A DNA stretch of 40,249 bases from Nostoc sp. UCD121 (GCF_014222285.1 NZ_JACKZS010000050.1:1-40249), one strand, 5' to 3'; numbered from the stretch's first letter, positions 25,109 to 34,334 are shown. Notes: generated from the letters alone by a model not told the origin. Numbers and translations are program-made.

Positions 25109-28100
25109 ATGGCAACGCTACGTACTCCAGACTTCCAAGTAAATTCCTTAATTCCCACACATTACACACGCAACCTGGTCTTTATCGACATGGCTGTGGA
25201 AGACTATCAGAGTTTAGTCAAAGGTGTTATTCCCAACACTGATGTGTTCGTAATCGAGCCAACACAGAACGGTGTTGAGCAAATTACGGAGGTTTTGGCA
25301 ACTCGTGCTAACCAGAATCTTTACAACATTCATATTGTTTGCCACGGTGTCCCCGGTAGCTTGCAACTGGGTAACACTCACTTGGGACTCGATACCCTCA
25401 AATACCATAGCCAGCAACTGCAACAATGGCAGAAGATATTTTCCGCCTCGTCCAAAACAGATAAACCATTTGTGACATCCGCTACAACATCTGTAGCCAA
25501 CTTACTCATTTATGGTTGCAACGTAGCTGAGGGTGATATGGGGACAGAATTTATTGCCCAACTGCACCAACTTACAGGAGCGAATATTGCCGCTTCCCGT
25601 CAGCTGATAGGCAGTACAGCATTAGGCGGAAACTGGGAACTGGAAGTACGCACTGCCCAAATGAAAGTGACTCTAGCGTTTGCAGAAACGACGCGTCAAG
25701 CTTATGCAGGAGTACTAGCAACATTTACGGTGAATAATACCGGGGACACAGATGATGGTGATGCTAACAACGGTATTACCACCCTGCGGGAGGCAATTAA
25801 CCTAGCCAATGCTACTGCTGGGGATGATGCGATCGCTTTTGGGAAAATTTTTACTGATGCTACCCCAGATGTAATAACCCTCACCTCTGGAAAACTGACC
25901 ATTACCGATGATGTTACTATCCTGGGAACTGGCGCATCCAAACTTACTGTGAGTGGGAATAATACCTCCAGAGTCTTCGAGATATCGGGAACAGCGACAG
26001 GTGTTAGTATTGATGGTTTGGCGATCGCTAGCGGCGGTATTCAAGTCAATTCAAATTCCATCCTCAGCCTGACAAGAAGCAGTGTTTCTGGCAATACACA
26101 GGAAAGCGGCATCTCTAATAACGGCATCCTCAGTCTGACGGAAAGCAGTGTTTCTGGTAATACCAAAGGTGGAATCTATAACGGTGGCATCCTCAGCCTG
26201 ATAGGAAGTCGTGTCTTTGGCAATACGGGTGATTTAGGCGGTGGCATTTATAATAACGGTTCCAATGCAAACGTCGGTACTCTCAACCTCATAGCAAGTA
26301 CTGTCTCTGGCAATACGGCAAACTATGGTGGCGGTATCTACAATCAAGGCGGTACTCTCAACCTAACGGCAAGTACTGTCTCTGGCAATAAGGCAAACTA
26401 TAACGGCGGTGGTGTCGTTAACGCAGATGATGGTACTTATTTTGGTGGTTCAGCTACTCTAACTAACAGCACCATCTCAGGCAATGCAGCCAATGACGAA
26501 GGCGGTGGTATATTTAATGGCGGCAGCTACACAAATAGCGGCAATCTCACTCTGATTAACACCACAGTTACTAACAACACAGCTGACTCAGATAGCAATG
26601 GTGTTGGTAATGGTGGGGGTGTTGCCAGCTATGGTAGCCCCATAAAAGTTAGTAACACCATCATTGCAGGCAACTTTGACAAGTCCCCTGCCGATGATAT
26701 ACAACCTGACGTATCCGGTAGCGTTACTGACTTTGGCAATAATTTGATTGGCGATGCTACTGGTAGTATTGGCTTTACCACCAGCACTCTCGTTGGCACA
26801 ACCGCCACCCCCATTGACCCAAAGCTCGGTTCGCTGCAAAATAACGGTGGTGCAACTTTTACTCACGCCTTACTTGCAGATAGCCCTGCTCTTAATGCTG
26901 GCAATAATTCTCTAGTTCCTCCTGATGTAACTACCGATCAAAGAAGCGCAGGATTCGACAGGCTATCCGATGTTGCCGTTGATATTGGTGCTTATGAAGT
27001 CCAGCCTAGTATAATTATTACGCCACCTGATAATCCCAATCCCCTCGTCCCCACCATCAGCATCATCGCCACTGATAACATTGCCGATGAAAACAGTGGG
27101 AATAGTGGTACTTACCGCATTAGCCGCAGCAACAGCAGTGGGGCATTAACAGTCAACTTCTCTGCTAATGGCAATGCGAGTATTGCAGACTACAACCTAA
27201 GCGTCAGTGGCAAACCTGTCAACGGCAACAGTATCGTGATTGCTAATGGGCAAAGCTATGTAGATATCACTTTGACACCTGTCAACGATATTCAGGCAGA
27301 AGCGGCAGAAAATCTGACTCTCAGCTTGGCAGCAGATTCGGCTTACCAAATCGATAATGTGAATTATACTGCCACAGTAGCGATCGCAGCCAATGATTTA
27401 GTCGTCACTAATACCAACGATTCTGGAGATGGATCGTTGCGGCAAGCTATCCTCAATGCTAATGCTACTGCTGGGGCAGATATTATTACCTTTGCAGGAG
27501 TTTTTGGTGATGCCACTCCAGATATCATCACCCTCACTACCGGCAAACTAACAATTACCGATGATATTACCCTTTTGGGTACTGGGGCAACAAAGCTTAC
27601 CGTAAGTGGAAATAATGCCTCTGGCGTGTTTGAGATATCAGGAACCGGGACAGATGCCAACATTGATGGCTTGAAGATTGCTAATGCTAATGATACCTTT
27701 GGCGGTATTTTGCTTAATAACAATACTAGCCTTAACTTGACAGGAAGCACTGTCTCTGATAATGGAGGGGTGGTAGGCGGCATCTTTAACAAAGGCACTC
27801 TCAGCCTCACTAACAGCACTGTCTCTAATAACAGTGGGTCATCCTTCGGTGGAGGCATCTTTAACAAAGGCAACCTCAGCCTCACTAACAGCATTGTCTC
27901 TGCTAATAATGCATCTATTAGTTACTCCTCTGCCTTCGGTGGTGGCATATTCAACATAGGTACTCTCCGCATAACGGGAAGCACTATCTCTGGTAATCAA
28001 GCTTATGCCAGTGGTCTTAATCGCGGTGGGCCTGACCCTTACCCGTCCTACGGCGGCGGTATCTATAACTCTGGCACGGTTAACCTGACCAGTAGCACTG

Positions 28101-29752
28101 TTTCTGGCAGTGGAGCGGAAAGCGGTGGCGGCATCTACAACTCTGGTATCTTTAACCTGAGCAATAGCACTATCTCTAGTAATCGCGCGTACATCAACGG
28201 CGGCGGCATTTATAACTCAGGCACTTTCACCCTCAGCAACAGCACCGTTACCAATAACAGCGCAGAAGACTTTTATGTTCGTAATGCTGATGGTGGAGGC
28301 ATTTTTAATCACTCAGATGGCACGCTTGTCGTTGGCAACACCATCATTGCAGGCAACTTCAACAACAATCTATATGACTATTCTGAAACCTCTATTCTCA
28401 AGCCCGACGTTTCTGGTAACTTCACCGACATCGGCAACAACCTGATTGGCGACAACACAGGTAGTAAAGGCTTTACTACTAGCACCATCGTCGGCACTAG
28501 CACCAACCCCATTAACCCCAAACTTAGCCCATTGCAAAATAACGGTGGTACAACCCTTACTCATGCCTTATTGGAAGATAGTCCCGCCATTAACGCTGGT
28601 AAAAATGCTCTGATTCCAGCAGGTATTATAACTGACCAGCGCGGCATCGGATTTGACAGAATATCTGAGGGTAAAGTTGATATTGGTGCATTAGAGTTCA
28701 ACGGTTTGATTGGAACTAGTGGCGCTGATAATCTAGTGGGCAACAACTACGCTGACATAATTTATGCTAAAGCTGGGAACGACATTATTGCAGGTAATCA
28801 AGGCAATGATATCCTCACTGGTGGCGGTGGCAAGGATAAATTTGTTTACAACTTAGGTGACGGTGTTGATACCATTACCGATTTCGGTGGCTTAGGTAAA
28901 GGCTCAAATCTTTCAGCAGCAATCATTGGCCAATTGGATACTCTGAAATTTCAAGGGGCTGGATTGACTGCTCGAAATATGCTACTTACCCAGAATGGTA
29001 ATAATCTGGAAGTTACTTTTGAAGGGGTGGCTGATGACAAAATTATTCTGCAAAACTTTGCCTTAGAAAACCTAGACAACCTATCAACTTTGGGCAATAT
29101 CCTGTTTGATGGGCAAACCAAAATTCGTGACAGTTTTGATGTATCTAATGCCAACTCTACTCAAAGCACCATCTTCAACAAAAATACAGTCACCTTTTTT
29201 AATGACCTAAACAACAATGTCAATGGGTTTGACAACTCAACTGATGTTATTAATGGTCAAGGGGGAAATGACCGCATTGATGGCAAGAGTGGCAACGACC
29301 TACTACGAGGTGGTGAAGGTAACGACACCCTGCTTGGTAGTCTAGGTAATGATAGCCTTTTCGGTGGTGCTGGGGATGATAGCCTTTTCGGTGGTGCTGG
29401 GAATGATAGCCTTCTCGGTGGTGTTGGCAATGATATTCTTATTGGTGGTTCAGGTAGCGATACCTTGACTGGCGGGAGCGGTTATGACCAGTTCATCTAC
29501 CAAACCTTGAGCGATTCCGATGATATAATTACTGACTTTGATCCGAGCCAGGATAAGTTAGTCTTCACTGACCTGTTTAAGAGTCGGGGCTACAGTAGTA
29601 GCAACCCCATCTTAGATGGCAATCTACAATTTGTGCAATCGGGTACTTCTACACAAGTTCAAGTCCTTGGTTATTATTCTTTTTACACCTTCGCAACTTT
29701 AGATAATTTCACCGCGACAAATCTAGTAGTTGGTGGTAATGTTTTTGTCTAG
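25109..29752 (+). CDS. Giant DUF4347/beta-helix/Calx-beta/RTX repeat surface protein
   Basis: This 1547-residue modular protein is probably secreted or surface-located. Order: DUF4347 domain (about 20-195); CSLREA-like start of a right-handed beta-helix (about 208-240); helix rungs with NGGIYNxGxLxLxxSTVSGN units (to about 560); a choice-of-anchor Q-like block (LQNNGGATFTHALL, about 575-630); a Calx-beta domain (about 647-762); a second CSLREA/beta-helix/anchor Q set (about 764-1195); then RTX GGxGxDxxx calcium repeats (about 1200-1260 and 1382-1458) and a DFDPSQDKL-type end. There is no N-terminal signal peptide. RTX repeats near the C-terminus suggest type I secretion. Cyanobacterial proteins with this layout are thought to be adhesins or matrix proteins. 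The two helix halves are clear internal duplicates. Confidence 0.88.
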   Translation: MATLRTPDFQVNSLIPTHYTRNLVFIDMAVEDYQSLVKGVIPNTDVFVIEPTQNGVEQITEVLATRANQNLYNIHIVCHGVPGSLQLGNTHLGLDTLKYHSQQLQQWQKIFSASSKTDKPFVTSATTSVANLLIYGCNVAEGDMGTEFIAQLHQLTGANIAASRQLIGSTALGGNWELEVRTAQMKVTLAFAETTRQAYAGVLATFTVNNTGDTDDGDANNGITTLREAINLANATAGDDAIAFGKIFTDATPDVITLTSGKLTITDDVTILGTGASKLTVSGNNTSRVFEISGTATGVSIDGLAIASGGIQVNSNSILSLTRSSVSGNTQESGISNNGILSLTESSVSGNTKGGIYNGGILSLIGSRVFGNTGDLGGGIYNNGSNANVGTLNLIASTVSGNTANYGGGIYNQGGTLNLTASTVSGNKANYNGGGVVNADDGTYFGGSATLTNSTISGNAANDEGGGIFNGGSYTNSGNLTLINTTVTNNTADSDSNGVGNGGGVASYGSPIKVSNTIIAGNFDKSPADDIQPDVSGSVTDFGNNLIGDATGSIGFTTSTLVGTTATPIDPKLGSLQNNGGATFTHALLADSPALNAGNNSLVPPDVTTDQRSAGFDRLSDVAVDIGAYEVQPSIIITPPDNPNPLVPTISIIATDNIADENSGNSGTYRISRSNSSGALTVNFSANGNASIADYNLSVSGKPVNGNSIVIANGQSYVDITLTPVNDIQAEAAENLTLSLAADSAYQIDNVNYTATVAIAANDLVVTNTNDSGDGSLRQAILNANATAGADIITFAGVFGDATPDIITLTTGKLTITDDITLLGTGATKLTVSGNNASGVFEISGTGTDANIDGLKIANANDTFGGILLNNNTSLNLTGSTVSDNGGVVGGIFNKGTLSLTNSTVSNNSGSSFGGGIFNKGNLSLTNSIVSANNASISYSSAFGGGIFNIGTLRITGSTISGNQAYASGLNRGGPDPYPSYGGGIYNSGTVNLTSSTVSGSGAESGGGIYNSGIFNLSNSTISSNRAYINGGGIYNSGTFTLSNSTVTNNSAEDFYVRNADGGGIFNHSDGTLVVGNTIIAGNFNNNLYDYSETSILKPDVSGNFTDIGNNLIGDNTGSKGFTTSTIVGTSTNPINPKLSPLQNNGGTTLTHALLEDSPAINAGKNALIPAGIITDQRGIGFDRISEGKVDIGALEFNGLIGTSGADNLVGNNYADIIYAKAGNDIIAGNQGNDILTGGGGKDKFVYNLGDGVDTITDFGGLGKGSNLSAAIIGQLDTLKFQGAGLTARNMLLTQNGNNLEVTFEGVADDKIILQNFALENLDNLSTLGNILFDGQTKIRDSFDVSNANSTQSTIFNKNTVTFFNDLNNNVNGFDNSTDVINGQGGNDRIDGKSGNDLLRGGEGNDTLLGSLGNDSLFGGAGDDSLFGGAGNDSLLGGVGNDILIGGSGSDTLTGGSGYDQFIYQTLSDSDDIITDFDPSQDKLVFTDLFKSRGYSSSNPILDGNLQFVQSGTSTQVQVLGYYSFYTFATLDNFTATNLVVGGNVFV
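29345..29452 (+). repeat. 27-bp tandem repeat coding RTX nonapeptides
   Basis: Four consecutive 27-base units (29345, 29372, 29399, 29426) code GNDSLFGGA-type nonapeptides. The first two differ at very few bases and the fourth is more diverged. Near identity at DNA level indicates recent unit duplication. Confidence 0.85.
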
Positions 29753-29836
29753 CACTCAGATTTAGCATAGTATGGCGGGAATACACTTTTACTGGACACC
29801 ATAACTAGGGACTTCAAGTTAAAAACATATACTATG

Positions 29837-29864
29837 GTAGGGGCACAAGGCTTTGTACCCCTAC
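29837..29864. terminator. Hairpin after the giant gene, GTAGGGG family
   Basis: GTAGGGG (29837-29843) pairs with CCCCTAC (29858-29864), then after one mismatch ACAA pairs with TTGT around a GGCT loop. It lies between the converging giant gene and the GT2 gene. It shares its ends with the palindrome at 40128-40157. Confidence 0.55.
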
Positions 29865-29906
29865 AAATTTACAAGTAATTTTGAATAATTTATTTTTTTG
29901 AGTCCC

Positions 29907-30851
29907 TTACGACTCAATCAATACGAGTTTACGAACTTCAGAATTGTTTCCCTGAGAGCGACGTGATGAGGCAGCAGTGAGCAAAAACTTCCAAGACTTA
30001 GGAGAAAGTATAGATGGATCTATCATTGAAAAAAAGCTCTTGAGATTTTTTTGCTTCAGTGATACTAAAATCCAATGGAGTTTCAGGTAATTTTTTATAT
30101 CTTGAAAGCCGGGAATTTTTGAGCGATGTTGCTCATGTACCAAGGCATAAATTTTTTCTTTCATCAAAATATTTGTCGCCAACCGCCGAGACAAAGAAAA
30201 CTTTTGATTATAAGCACCGGGCCAAATAGTTCGGTACGCAAGACACTGGTTAAAGAAAATAGCATCACCAAATTGGGCAATCCTAATCCACGAATCGATA
30301 TCATCACAGTTAGCATCAAGTGTGGAGTCCCAACCACCAGTTTGCAGGAAAGCATCACGTCGGCAAGCAACTTGTACAGGTGTGCCAAAGGGTACAAGCT
30401 CTAAGAGCATACCGTAATGAATATCGGCTTGGGGGATATAAAAAGCTAAACCAGGGCCAACTTGCGGGGTGCGACTGAGTTCAACTTCATTCCCATCTAC
30501 CTGAGCCGCGACACAAGAACAGATTACAGCATCGGGATTAAGTGCGATCGCCTTAGCCATCTCTTCTATGCAGTTGGAAGCTAAATAGTCGTCATCATCT
30601 AAAAACTTAATCCAGTCGCCGCTAGCTTTGGCAACTCCAGCATTTACCGTTGCTGCATGACCAAGGTTCACTTCATTTCGATGGTAAACAACCTTGTCCC
30701 CTAAGCTTTTGAGATATGTTTGGGTATCATCAGAAGAACAGTCATCGGCAACAACCACCTCACACTCAATGGTTTGGTTCCGAGCCGACTCAATTGCTCT
30801 TTGCAGCAAGTTCAAGCGATTATAAGTACTGATGACGATGCTAAATTTCAT
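29907..30851 (-). CDS. Glycosyltransferase family 2 (GT-A fold)
   Basis: This 314-residue inverting sugar transferase starts MKFSIVISTYNRLNLL. The nucleotide-binding start (ISTYNR), VVADDCSSDDT, and the metal-binding FLDDDDYLASN around residues 88-98 define the GT-A core. A later DDIDSWIRIAQFGD segment is in the usual acceptor/base region. I use the ATG at 30851 because family members begin at this beta-strand; 27 extra codons upstream (to 30932) would add an unrelated tail. The C-terminal 80 residues are basic and helical. The substrate is unknown. It is the second glycosyltransferase flanking the giant surface protein, which suggests a surface polysaccharide or glycoprotein locus. Confidence 0.9.
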   Translation of the reverse strand: MKFSIVISTYNRLNLLQRAIESARNQTIECEVVVADDCSSDDTQTYLKSLGDKVVYHRNEVNLGHAATVNAGVAKASGDWIKFLDDDDYLASNCIEEMAKAIALNPDAVICSCVAAQVDGNEVELSRTPQVGPGLAFYIPQADIHYGMLLELVPFGTPVQVACRRDAFLQTGGWDSTLDANCDDIDSWIRIAQFGDAIFFNQCLAYRTIWPGAYNQKFSLSRRLATNILMKEKIYALVHEQHRSKIPGFQDIKNYLKLHWILVSLKQKNLKSFFSMIDPSILSPKSWKFLLTAASSRRSQGNNSEVRKLVLIES

Positions 30852-31014
30852 AGATTTACACCTGTGGTACAGCATTTTGCAATATAGCTTCGATCTACCG
30901 AGTCTTATCTCAGTAAAATTATCAATCTCCAATAAGTAGAAGTAGACTGAAATAGGATTATCGATTTATGATTGATGATCGTGGGTTTTTTTTAAGCAGA
31001 CAGACAGAAAGACT

Positions 31015-31377
31015 ATGAGCGCTCAAGAGATTATCCGCTCCATTGAAGCGGAACAGCTAAAATCAAATTTGCCCGACATTTTTGTGGGCGACACCGTAAA
31101 AGTAGGAGTGAAAATTAAAGAAGGCGAAAAATACCGGGTACAACCCTACGAAGGAGTAGTGATTGCCAAACGCAATGGTGGCATCAATGAAACTATTACA
31201 GTCCGTAAGGTTTTTCAAGGTGTAGGCGTTGAGCGCGTATTTCTGTTGCATTCTCCCCGGATTGACAGCATCAAGGTATTACGTCGCGGTAAAGTCCGCC
31301 GTGCTAAACTGTATTATCTCCGCGATCGCGTAGGTAAGGCAACCCGGATTAAGCAACGGTTTGACCGCCCTCTGTGA
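31015..31377 (+). CDS. rplS: Large ribosomal subunit protein bL19
   Basis: bL19 sits at the 30S-50S interface. The 120 residues match the family: [18 protein letters not shown], the [21 protein letters not shown] block, [16 protein letters not shown] and the basic end [21 protein letters not shown]. It starts at ATG 31015 after an AT-rich leader. As is typical in cyanobacteria it is followed by tRNA-Trp, secE and nusG on the same strand. A hairpin at 31410-31425 lies soon after the stop and may end the rplS message. Confidence 0.97.
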   Translation: MSAQEIIRSIEAEQLKSNLPDIFVGDTVKVGVKIKEGEKYRVQPYEGVVIAKRNGGINETITVRKVFQGVGVERVFLLHSPRIDSIKVLRRGKVRRAKLYYLRDRVGKATRIKQRFDRPL

Positions 31378-31409
31378 TTCGTGTTTCTTTCATTATGGGA
31401 GAAATCTCA

Positions 31410-31425
31410 AGCGGCATCTGCCGCT
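31410..31425 (+). terminator. Short GC hairpin after rplS
   Basis: AGCGGC, loop ATCT, GCCGCT, followed by AACTTGTTTTC. The stem is six perfect pairs beginning 33 bases after the rplS stop. The T-run is incomplete, so it may be only a partial terminator. Confidence 0.55.
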
Positions 31426-31523
31426 AACTTGTTTTCTCAACGAAATTGAAGTATGATAGAAATCGCGTGTTGCGTTAAGCTAAAATTTAGTTCAGCGCAA
31501 TAAGTGAATACAAAACAGCTTGT

Positions 31524-31596
31524 GCGCTCTTAGTTCAGTTGGTAGAACGCAGGTCTCCAAAACCTGATGTCGGGGGTTCAAGTCCTCCAGGGCGCG
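31524..31596 (+). tRNA. trnW: tRNA-Trp (anticodon CCA)
   Basis: This is a 73-base tRNA. The acceptor stem GCGCTCT/AGGGCGC is closed with G-T pairs at two positions. The D-arm is GTTC/GAAC. The anticodon stem CAGGT/ACCTG has loop CTCCAAA, giving anticodon CCA. The T-arm is GGGGG/CCTCC with loop TTCAAGT. Discriminator base is G, as for tRNA-Trp. The 3' CCA is not encoded. Its place between rplS and secE is conserved in cyanobacteria. Confidence 0.97.
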
Positions 31597-31981
31597 CTCA
31601 AGAGCAAAAAATAAAGCCCGAAATAATTACGCAGCCGCTATATTAGCAGTTAGTGATAATAATTTCGGGTAAACTTATTGTGTTTGCAGTTGTTTTGCTT
31701 TCAATTAAGTAAAATAGAGTCGAAACTGCAAAACTGGAAGAACAAATTTTAGATTTTAAATTTTAGATTTTGGTGAAGCAGCCCGGTCTTCTCTACGAAA
31801 CGCTTCGCTAAGGGGTTTTCACCCATGAGTGACTGCTGAACCCGAAGGGATTGACAAAAAATCAAAATAAAAGCACAACCCAGAATCTGAAGTTAAGTAC
31901 CTTTGCCTTAAAGCATAGGGTAAATCTAAAATCCAAAATCCAAAATCCAAAATTGAGTAAGAAACCGGGGGATAAAGGGTC
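31597..31981. other. Spacer between tRNA-Trp and secE, with stem-loop and repeats
   Basis: The 385 bases hold four things. At 31616-31670 is a long stem-loop: GCCCGAAATAATTA pairs with TAATAATTTCGGGT with two mismatches, and an inner GCTA/TAGC. At about 31745-31772 are TTTAGATTTTAAATT repeats. At 31785-31850 is a dispersed GC-rich element (CTACGAAACGCTTCGC words). At 31922-31955 are TCCAAAA heptamers. secE expression must start in or read through this block. Confidence 0.6.
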
Positions 31982-32203
31982 GTGGCCAAAAAAAGTGAAG
32001 CAGAATTGCCAGAAAACACAAATGGGTTTAGCTTAGGCAACTTCATACAGGGAACCAAAGAAGAACTTGACAAAGTAGTTTGGCCCAGTCGGAAGCAGAT
32101 AGTGAGCGAATCCGCTGCTGTGTTGTTAATGGTGGCACTCTCCGCATCTTTGATATACTTGGTCGATGGATTGTTTGGTTGGGCAGCAAAACAGGTGTTC
32201 TGA
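31982..32203 (+). CDS. secE: Preprotein translocase subunit SecE
   Basis: SecE is the small essential subunit that clamps SecY in the Sec translocon of the plasma and thylakoid membranes. The 73 residues have a hydrophilic N-terminus, the conserved amphipathic helix KEELDKVVWPSRKQIV and one transmembrane helix (SAAVLLMVALSASLIYLVDGLF, quoted in part). It uses a GTG start at 31982. Its TGA overlaps the nusG ATG by one base (TGATG), so the two are translationally coupled. Confidence 0.95.
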   Translation: MAKKSEAELPENTNGFSLGNFIQGTKEELDKVVWPSRKQIVSESAAVLLMVALSASLIYLVDGLFGWAAKQVF

Positions 32204-32844
32204 TGACTTTTGCAACAGACGAACCTCGCAACTCCACGTTGCAGTCGGAGGAAACAGGAGAAACAGCAGAAGCAGCGTCAAAAGAAGCACGCTGGTATGC
32301 TGTACAAGTAGCTTCAGGCTGTGAAAAGCGTGTAAAGACTAACTTGGAGCAACGCATTCAAACTTTTGATGTAGCTGACAAAATTATCCAGGTAGAAATT
32401 CCGCAAACGCCAGCGGTGAAAATCCGCAAAGATGGCAGTCGCCAGCATACAGAAGAAAAAGTTTTTCCTGGCTATGTGCTGGTGCGGATGATGATGGATG
32501 ATGATACCTGGCAGGTGGTACGAAACACCTCTCATGTAATTAACTTTGTTGGTTCAGAACAAAAACGTGGTAGCAGCAAGGGTCGCGGTCATGTCCACCC
32601 CATACCACTGAGTTCTTCGGAAGTTGAACGCATATTCAAACAAACCAGCGAACAAGAAGCTGTTGTCAAAATTGACATGGCTACTGGTGATAAGATAATG
32701 GTGCTTTCTGGTCCATTTAAAGACTTTGAAGGCGAGGTAATTGAAGTATCTCCAGAACGGAGTAAACTTAAAGCCTTGCTCTCAATTTTCGGCAGGGATA
32801 CACCAGTAGAATTGGAATTTAATCAGGTAGAGAAACAGAGTTAA
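32203..32844 (+). CDS. nusG: Transcription termination/antitermination factor NusG
   Basis: NusG binds RNA polymerase and, through its KOW domain, S10 or Rho, linking transcription with translation. The 213 residues have a 25-residue acidic leader, the NGN domain (RWYAVQVASGCEKRVKTNLE to about residue 150) and a KOW domain (GDKIMVLSGPFKDFEGEVIEV, about 160-213). I use the ATG at 32203, coupled to the secE stop; 41 additional codons upstream in the same frame overlap secE and are not part of the protein. rplK follows after six bases. Confidence 0.96.
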   Translation: MTFATDEPRNSTLQSEETGETAEAASKEARWYAVQVASGCEKRVKTNLEQRIQTFDVADKIIQVEIPQTPAVKIRKDGSRQHTEEKVFPGYVLVRMMMDDDTWQVVRNTSHVINFVGSEQKRGSSKGRGHVHPIPLSSSEVERIFKQTSEQEAVVKIDMATGDKIMVLSGPFKDFEGEVIEVSPERSKLKALLSIFGRDTPVELEFNQVEKQS

Positions 32845-32850
32845 ATACAA

Positions 32851-33276
32851 ATGGCGAAGAAAGTAGTGGCGGTCATTAAACTGGCCCTGAATGCTGGAAA
32901 AGCCAACCCAGCACCACCAGTTGGGCCCGCCTTGGGTCAACATGGTGTTAACATCATGATGTTCTGCAAGGAGTACAACGCCAAAACAGCAGACCAAGCT
33001 GGAATGGTGATACCTGTAGAAATTTCGGTTTTTGAAGACCGGAGTTTTACATTTGTACTCAAAACGCCACCAGCATCAGTGCTGATTCGGAAGGCGGCGA
33101 AAGTTGAAAAAGGCTCGAATGAACCCAACAAAAAGAAGGTTGGGTCAATTACTACAGCCCAATTGCAAGAAATAGCCCAAACAAAACTCCCCGACCTCAA
33201 TGCCAACGACATCGACGCGGCAATGAAGATTGTGGCAGGAACGGCTAAGAATATGGGTATAACAGTCAAAGATTAG
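32851..33276 (+). CDS. rplK: Large ribosomal subunit protein uL11
   Basis: uL11 forms the base of the ribosomal stalk with 23S rRNA helices 43-44, where elongation factors act. The 141 residues are standard: N-terminal [20 protein letters not shown], the proline-rich hinge and [15 protein letters not shown], and the C-terminal RNA-binding domain ending [12 protein letters not shown]. It lies six bases after nusG and 132 bases before rplA, a spacer filled with heptamer repeats. Confidence 0.98.
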   Translation: MAKKVVAVIKLALNAGKANPAPPVGPALGQHGVNIMMFCKEYNAKTADQAGMVIPVEISVFEDRSFTFVLKTPPASVLIRKAAKVEKGSNEPNKKKVGSITTAQLQEIAQTKLPDLNANDIDAAMKIVAGTAKNMGITVKD

Positions 33277-33356
33277 TCATTGGTCATTGGTCATTGGTCA
33301 TTAGTAAAAAAATAGGAAATGACAAAGGACAAAAGACAGATGACAAAGGACTCATA
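33277..33356. repeat. Heptamer arrays between rplK and rplA
   Basis: TCATTGG is repeated three times from about 33277, then TCATTAG. After a short gap come ATGACAAA/GGACAAAA units on the complementary sense (about 33317-33350). The two arrays can pair with each other. They start within a few bases of the rplK stop. The ribosome binding site of rplA (AGGAG) follows at about 33400. Confidence 0.8.
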
Positions 33357-33408
33357 AAAAAATTATCGGGGGAGAGGCGAGGCTTCGGAATTACCCCAGG
33401 AGAAAAAA

Positions 33409-34122
33409 ATGGCAAAAATATCGCGTCGTTTGCAGACGCTGCAAGCAAAAGTAGAAGATAAGGATTATCATCCTTTAGAAGCTTTAGCCCTTCTCAAAGA
33501 CACAGCAACAGCTAAATTTGTTGAAGCAGCCGAAGCGCATATCCGGTTGGGAATTGACCCCAAATATACAGACCAACAGTTGCGGACAACGGTAGCACTG
33601 CCTAAAGGTACAGGACAAATTGTTCGGGTGGCAGTGATAGCCAGAGGCGAAAAGGTAAACGAAGCCAGCAACGCTGGGGCTGATATAGTCGGGTCAGAAG
33701 AACTAATTGACGAAATCCAGAAAGGTAGAATGGATTTTGACAAGCTGATTGCCACACCAGATGTGATGCCACAGGTGGCAAAGTTAGGTAAGTTGCTAGG
33801 CCCCCGTGGTTTGATGCCATCGCCCAAAGGTGGAACCGTAACATTTGATATAGCAAGTGCGATCGCAGAATTCAAAGCTGGTAAATTAGAATTCCGAGCT
33901 GACAGAACTGGTATTGTTCATGTTATGTTTGGTAAGACAACCTTCTCGCCTGAAGATTTGTTAGTAAACCTGAAGGCATTGCAGGAGACGATTGACCGTA
34001 ACCGTCCTTCAGGAGCTAAAGGTCGTTATTGGCGCACATTTTATGTGTCAGCCACAATGGGGCCATCGATTAAAATTGATGTCACCGCCCTACGAGATTT
34101 AAAACTGAGCGAAGTAGGTTAA
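33409..34122 (+). CDS. rplA: Large ribosomal subunit protein uL1
   Basis: uL1 forms the mobile L1 stalk that moves with the E-site tRNA, and in many bacteria it represses its own message. The 237 residues show [24 protein letters not shown], then [12 protein letters not shown], the signature [15 protein letters not shown] and the C-terminal [20 protein letters not shown] (quoted in part). AGGAG lies seven bases upstream of the ATG. A hairpin-forming heptamer array and the L10 leader follow. Confidence 0.98.
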   Translation: MAKISRRLQTLQAKVEDKDYHPLEALALLKDTATAKFVEAAEAHIRLGIDPKYTDQQLRTTVALPKGTGQIVRVAVIARGEKVNEASNAGADIVGSEELIDEIQKGRMDFDKLIATPDVMPQVAKLGKLLGPRGLMPSPKGGTVTFDIASAIAEFKAGKLEFRADRTGIVHVMFGKTTFSPEDLLVNLKALQETIDRNRPSGAKGRYWRTFYVSATMGPSIKIDVTALRDLKLSEVG

Positions 34123-34131
34123 TTTTTAGTC

Positions 34132-34175
34132 ATTAGTCATTTGTAAAGGCAAAAGACAAAGGACAAATGACTAAT
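34132..34175 (+). repeat. Heptamer inverted repeat after rplA
   Basis: ATTAGTCATTTGT (34132-34144) is exactly complementary to ACAAATGACTAAT (34163-34175), a 13-bp stem with an 18-base loop. It begins ten bases after the rplA stop and precedes the L10 leader. It may stabilise the upstream message or pause polymerase. Confidence 0.75.
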
Positions 34176-34189
34176 CACAAAATCGAATA

Positions 34190-34334
34190 GGCAAAGCCGG
34201 AGACAGCAGGTGCTAATAGCTTAAATACCCTGCCGAGGTTAAAACTCTAATTGTCAAAATTACCACCCCTAAAGGCGTGATAACTATGGCATCACGAGTC
34301 TTAATACTCAACCCCGGCTAAATTAGCCGGGGTT
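34190..34334 (+). ncRNA. Ribosomal L10 leader (rplJ-rplL autoregulatory mRNA element)
   Basis: The block GCCGGAGACAGCAGGTG followed by CCCTGCCGAGG matches the conserved core of the L10 leader, where the L10(L12)4 complex binds a kink-turn-like fold in its own mRNA. CAGG/CCTG words form the central stem. The leader ends in the strong hairpin at 34310-34334, as expected for control by attenuation. Exact edges are uncertain by some 20 bases. Confidence 0.85.

Noticed and set aside
27364..27894. A 176-residue frame opposite the giant beta-helix gene
   Set aside because: It is the complement of repeated helix rungs (LPLLKMPP units), with no ribosome binding site or independent motif.
32080..32202. 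A 41-residue N-terminal extension of NusG
   Set aside because: It overlaps secE in another frame, and the ATG at 32203 is coupled to the secE stop and matches the family start.
33277..33356. A CRISPR or tandem-promoter reading of the heptamer arrays
   Set aside because: Seven-base units without spacers are the short tandem repeats known in heterocystous cyanobacteria.
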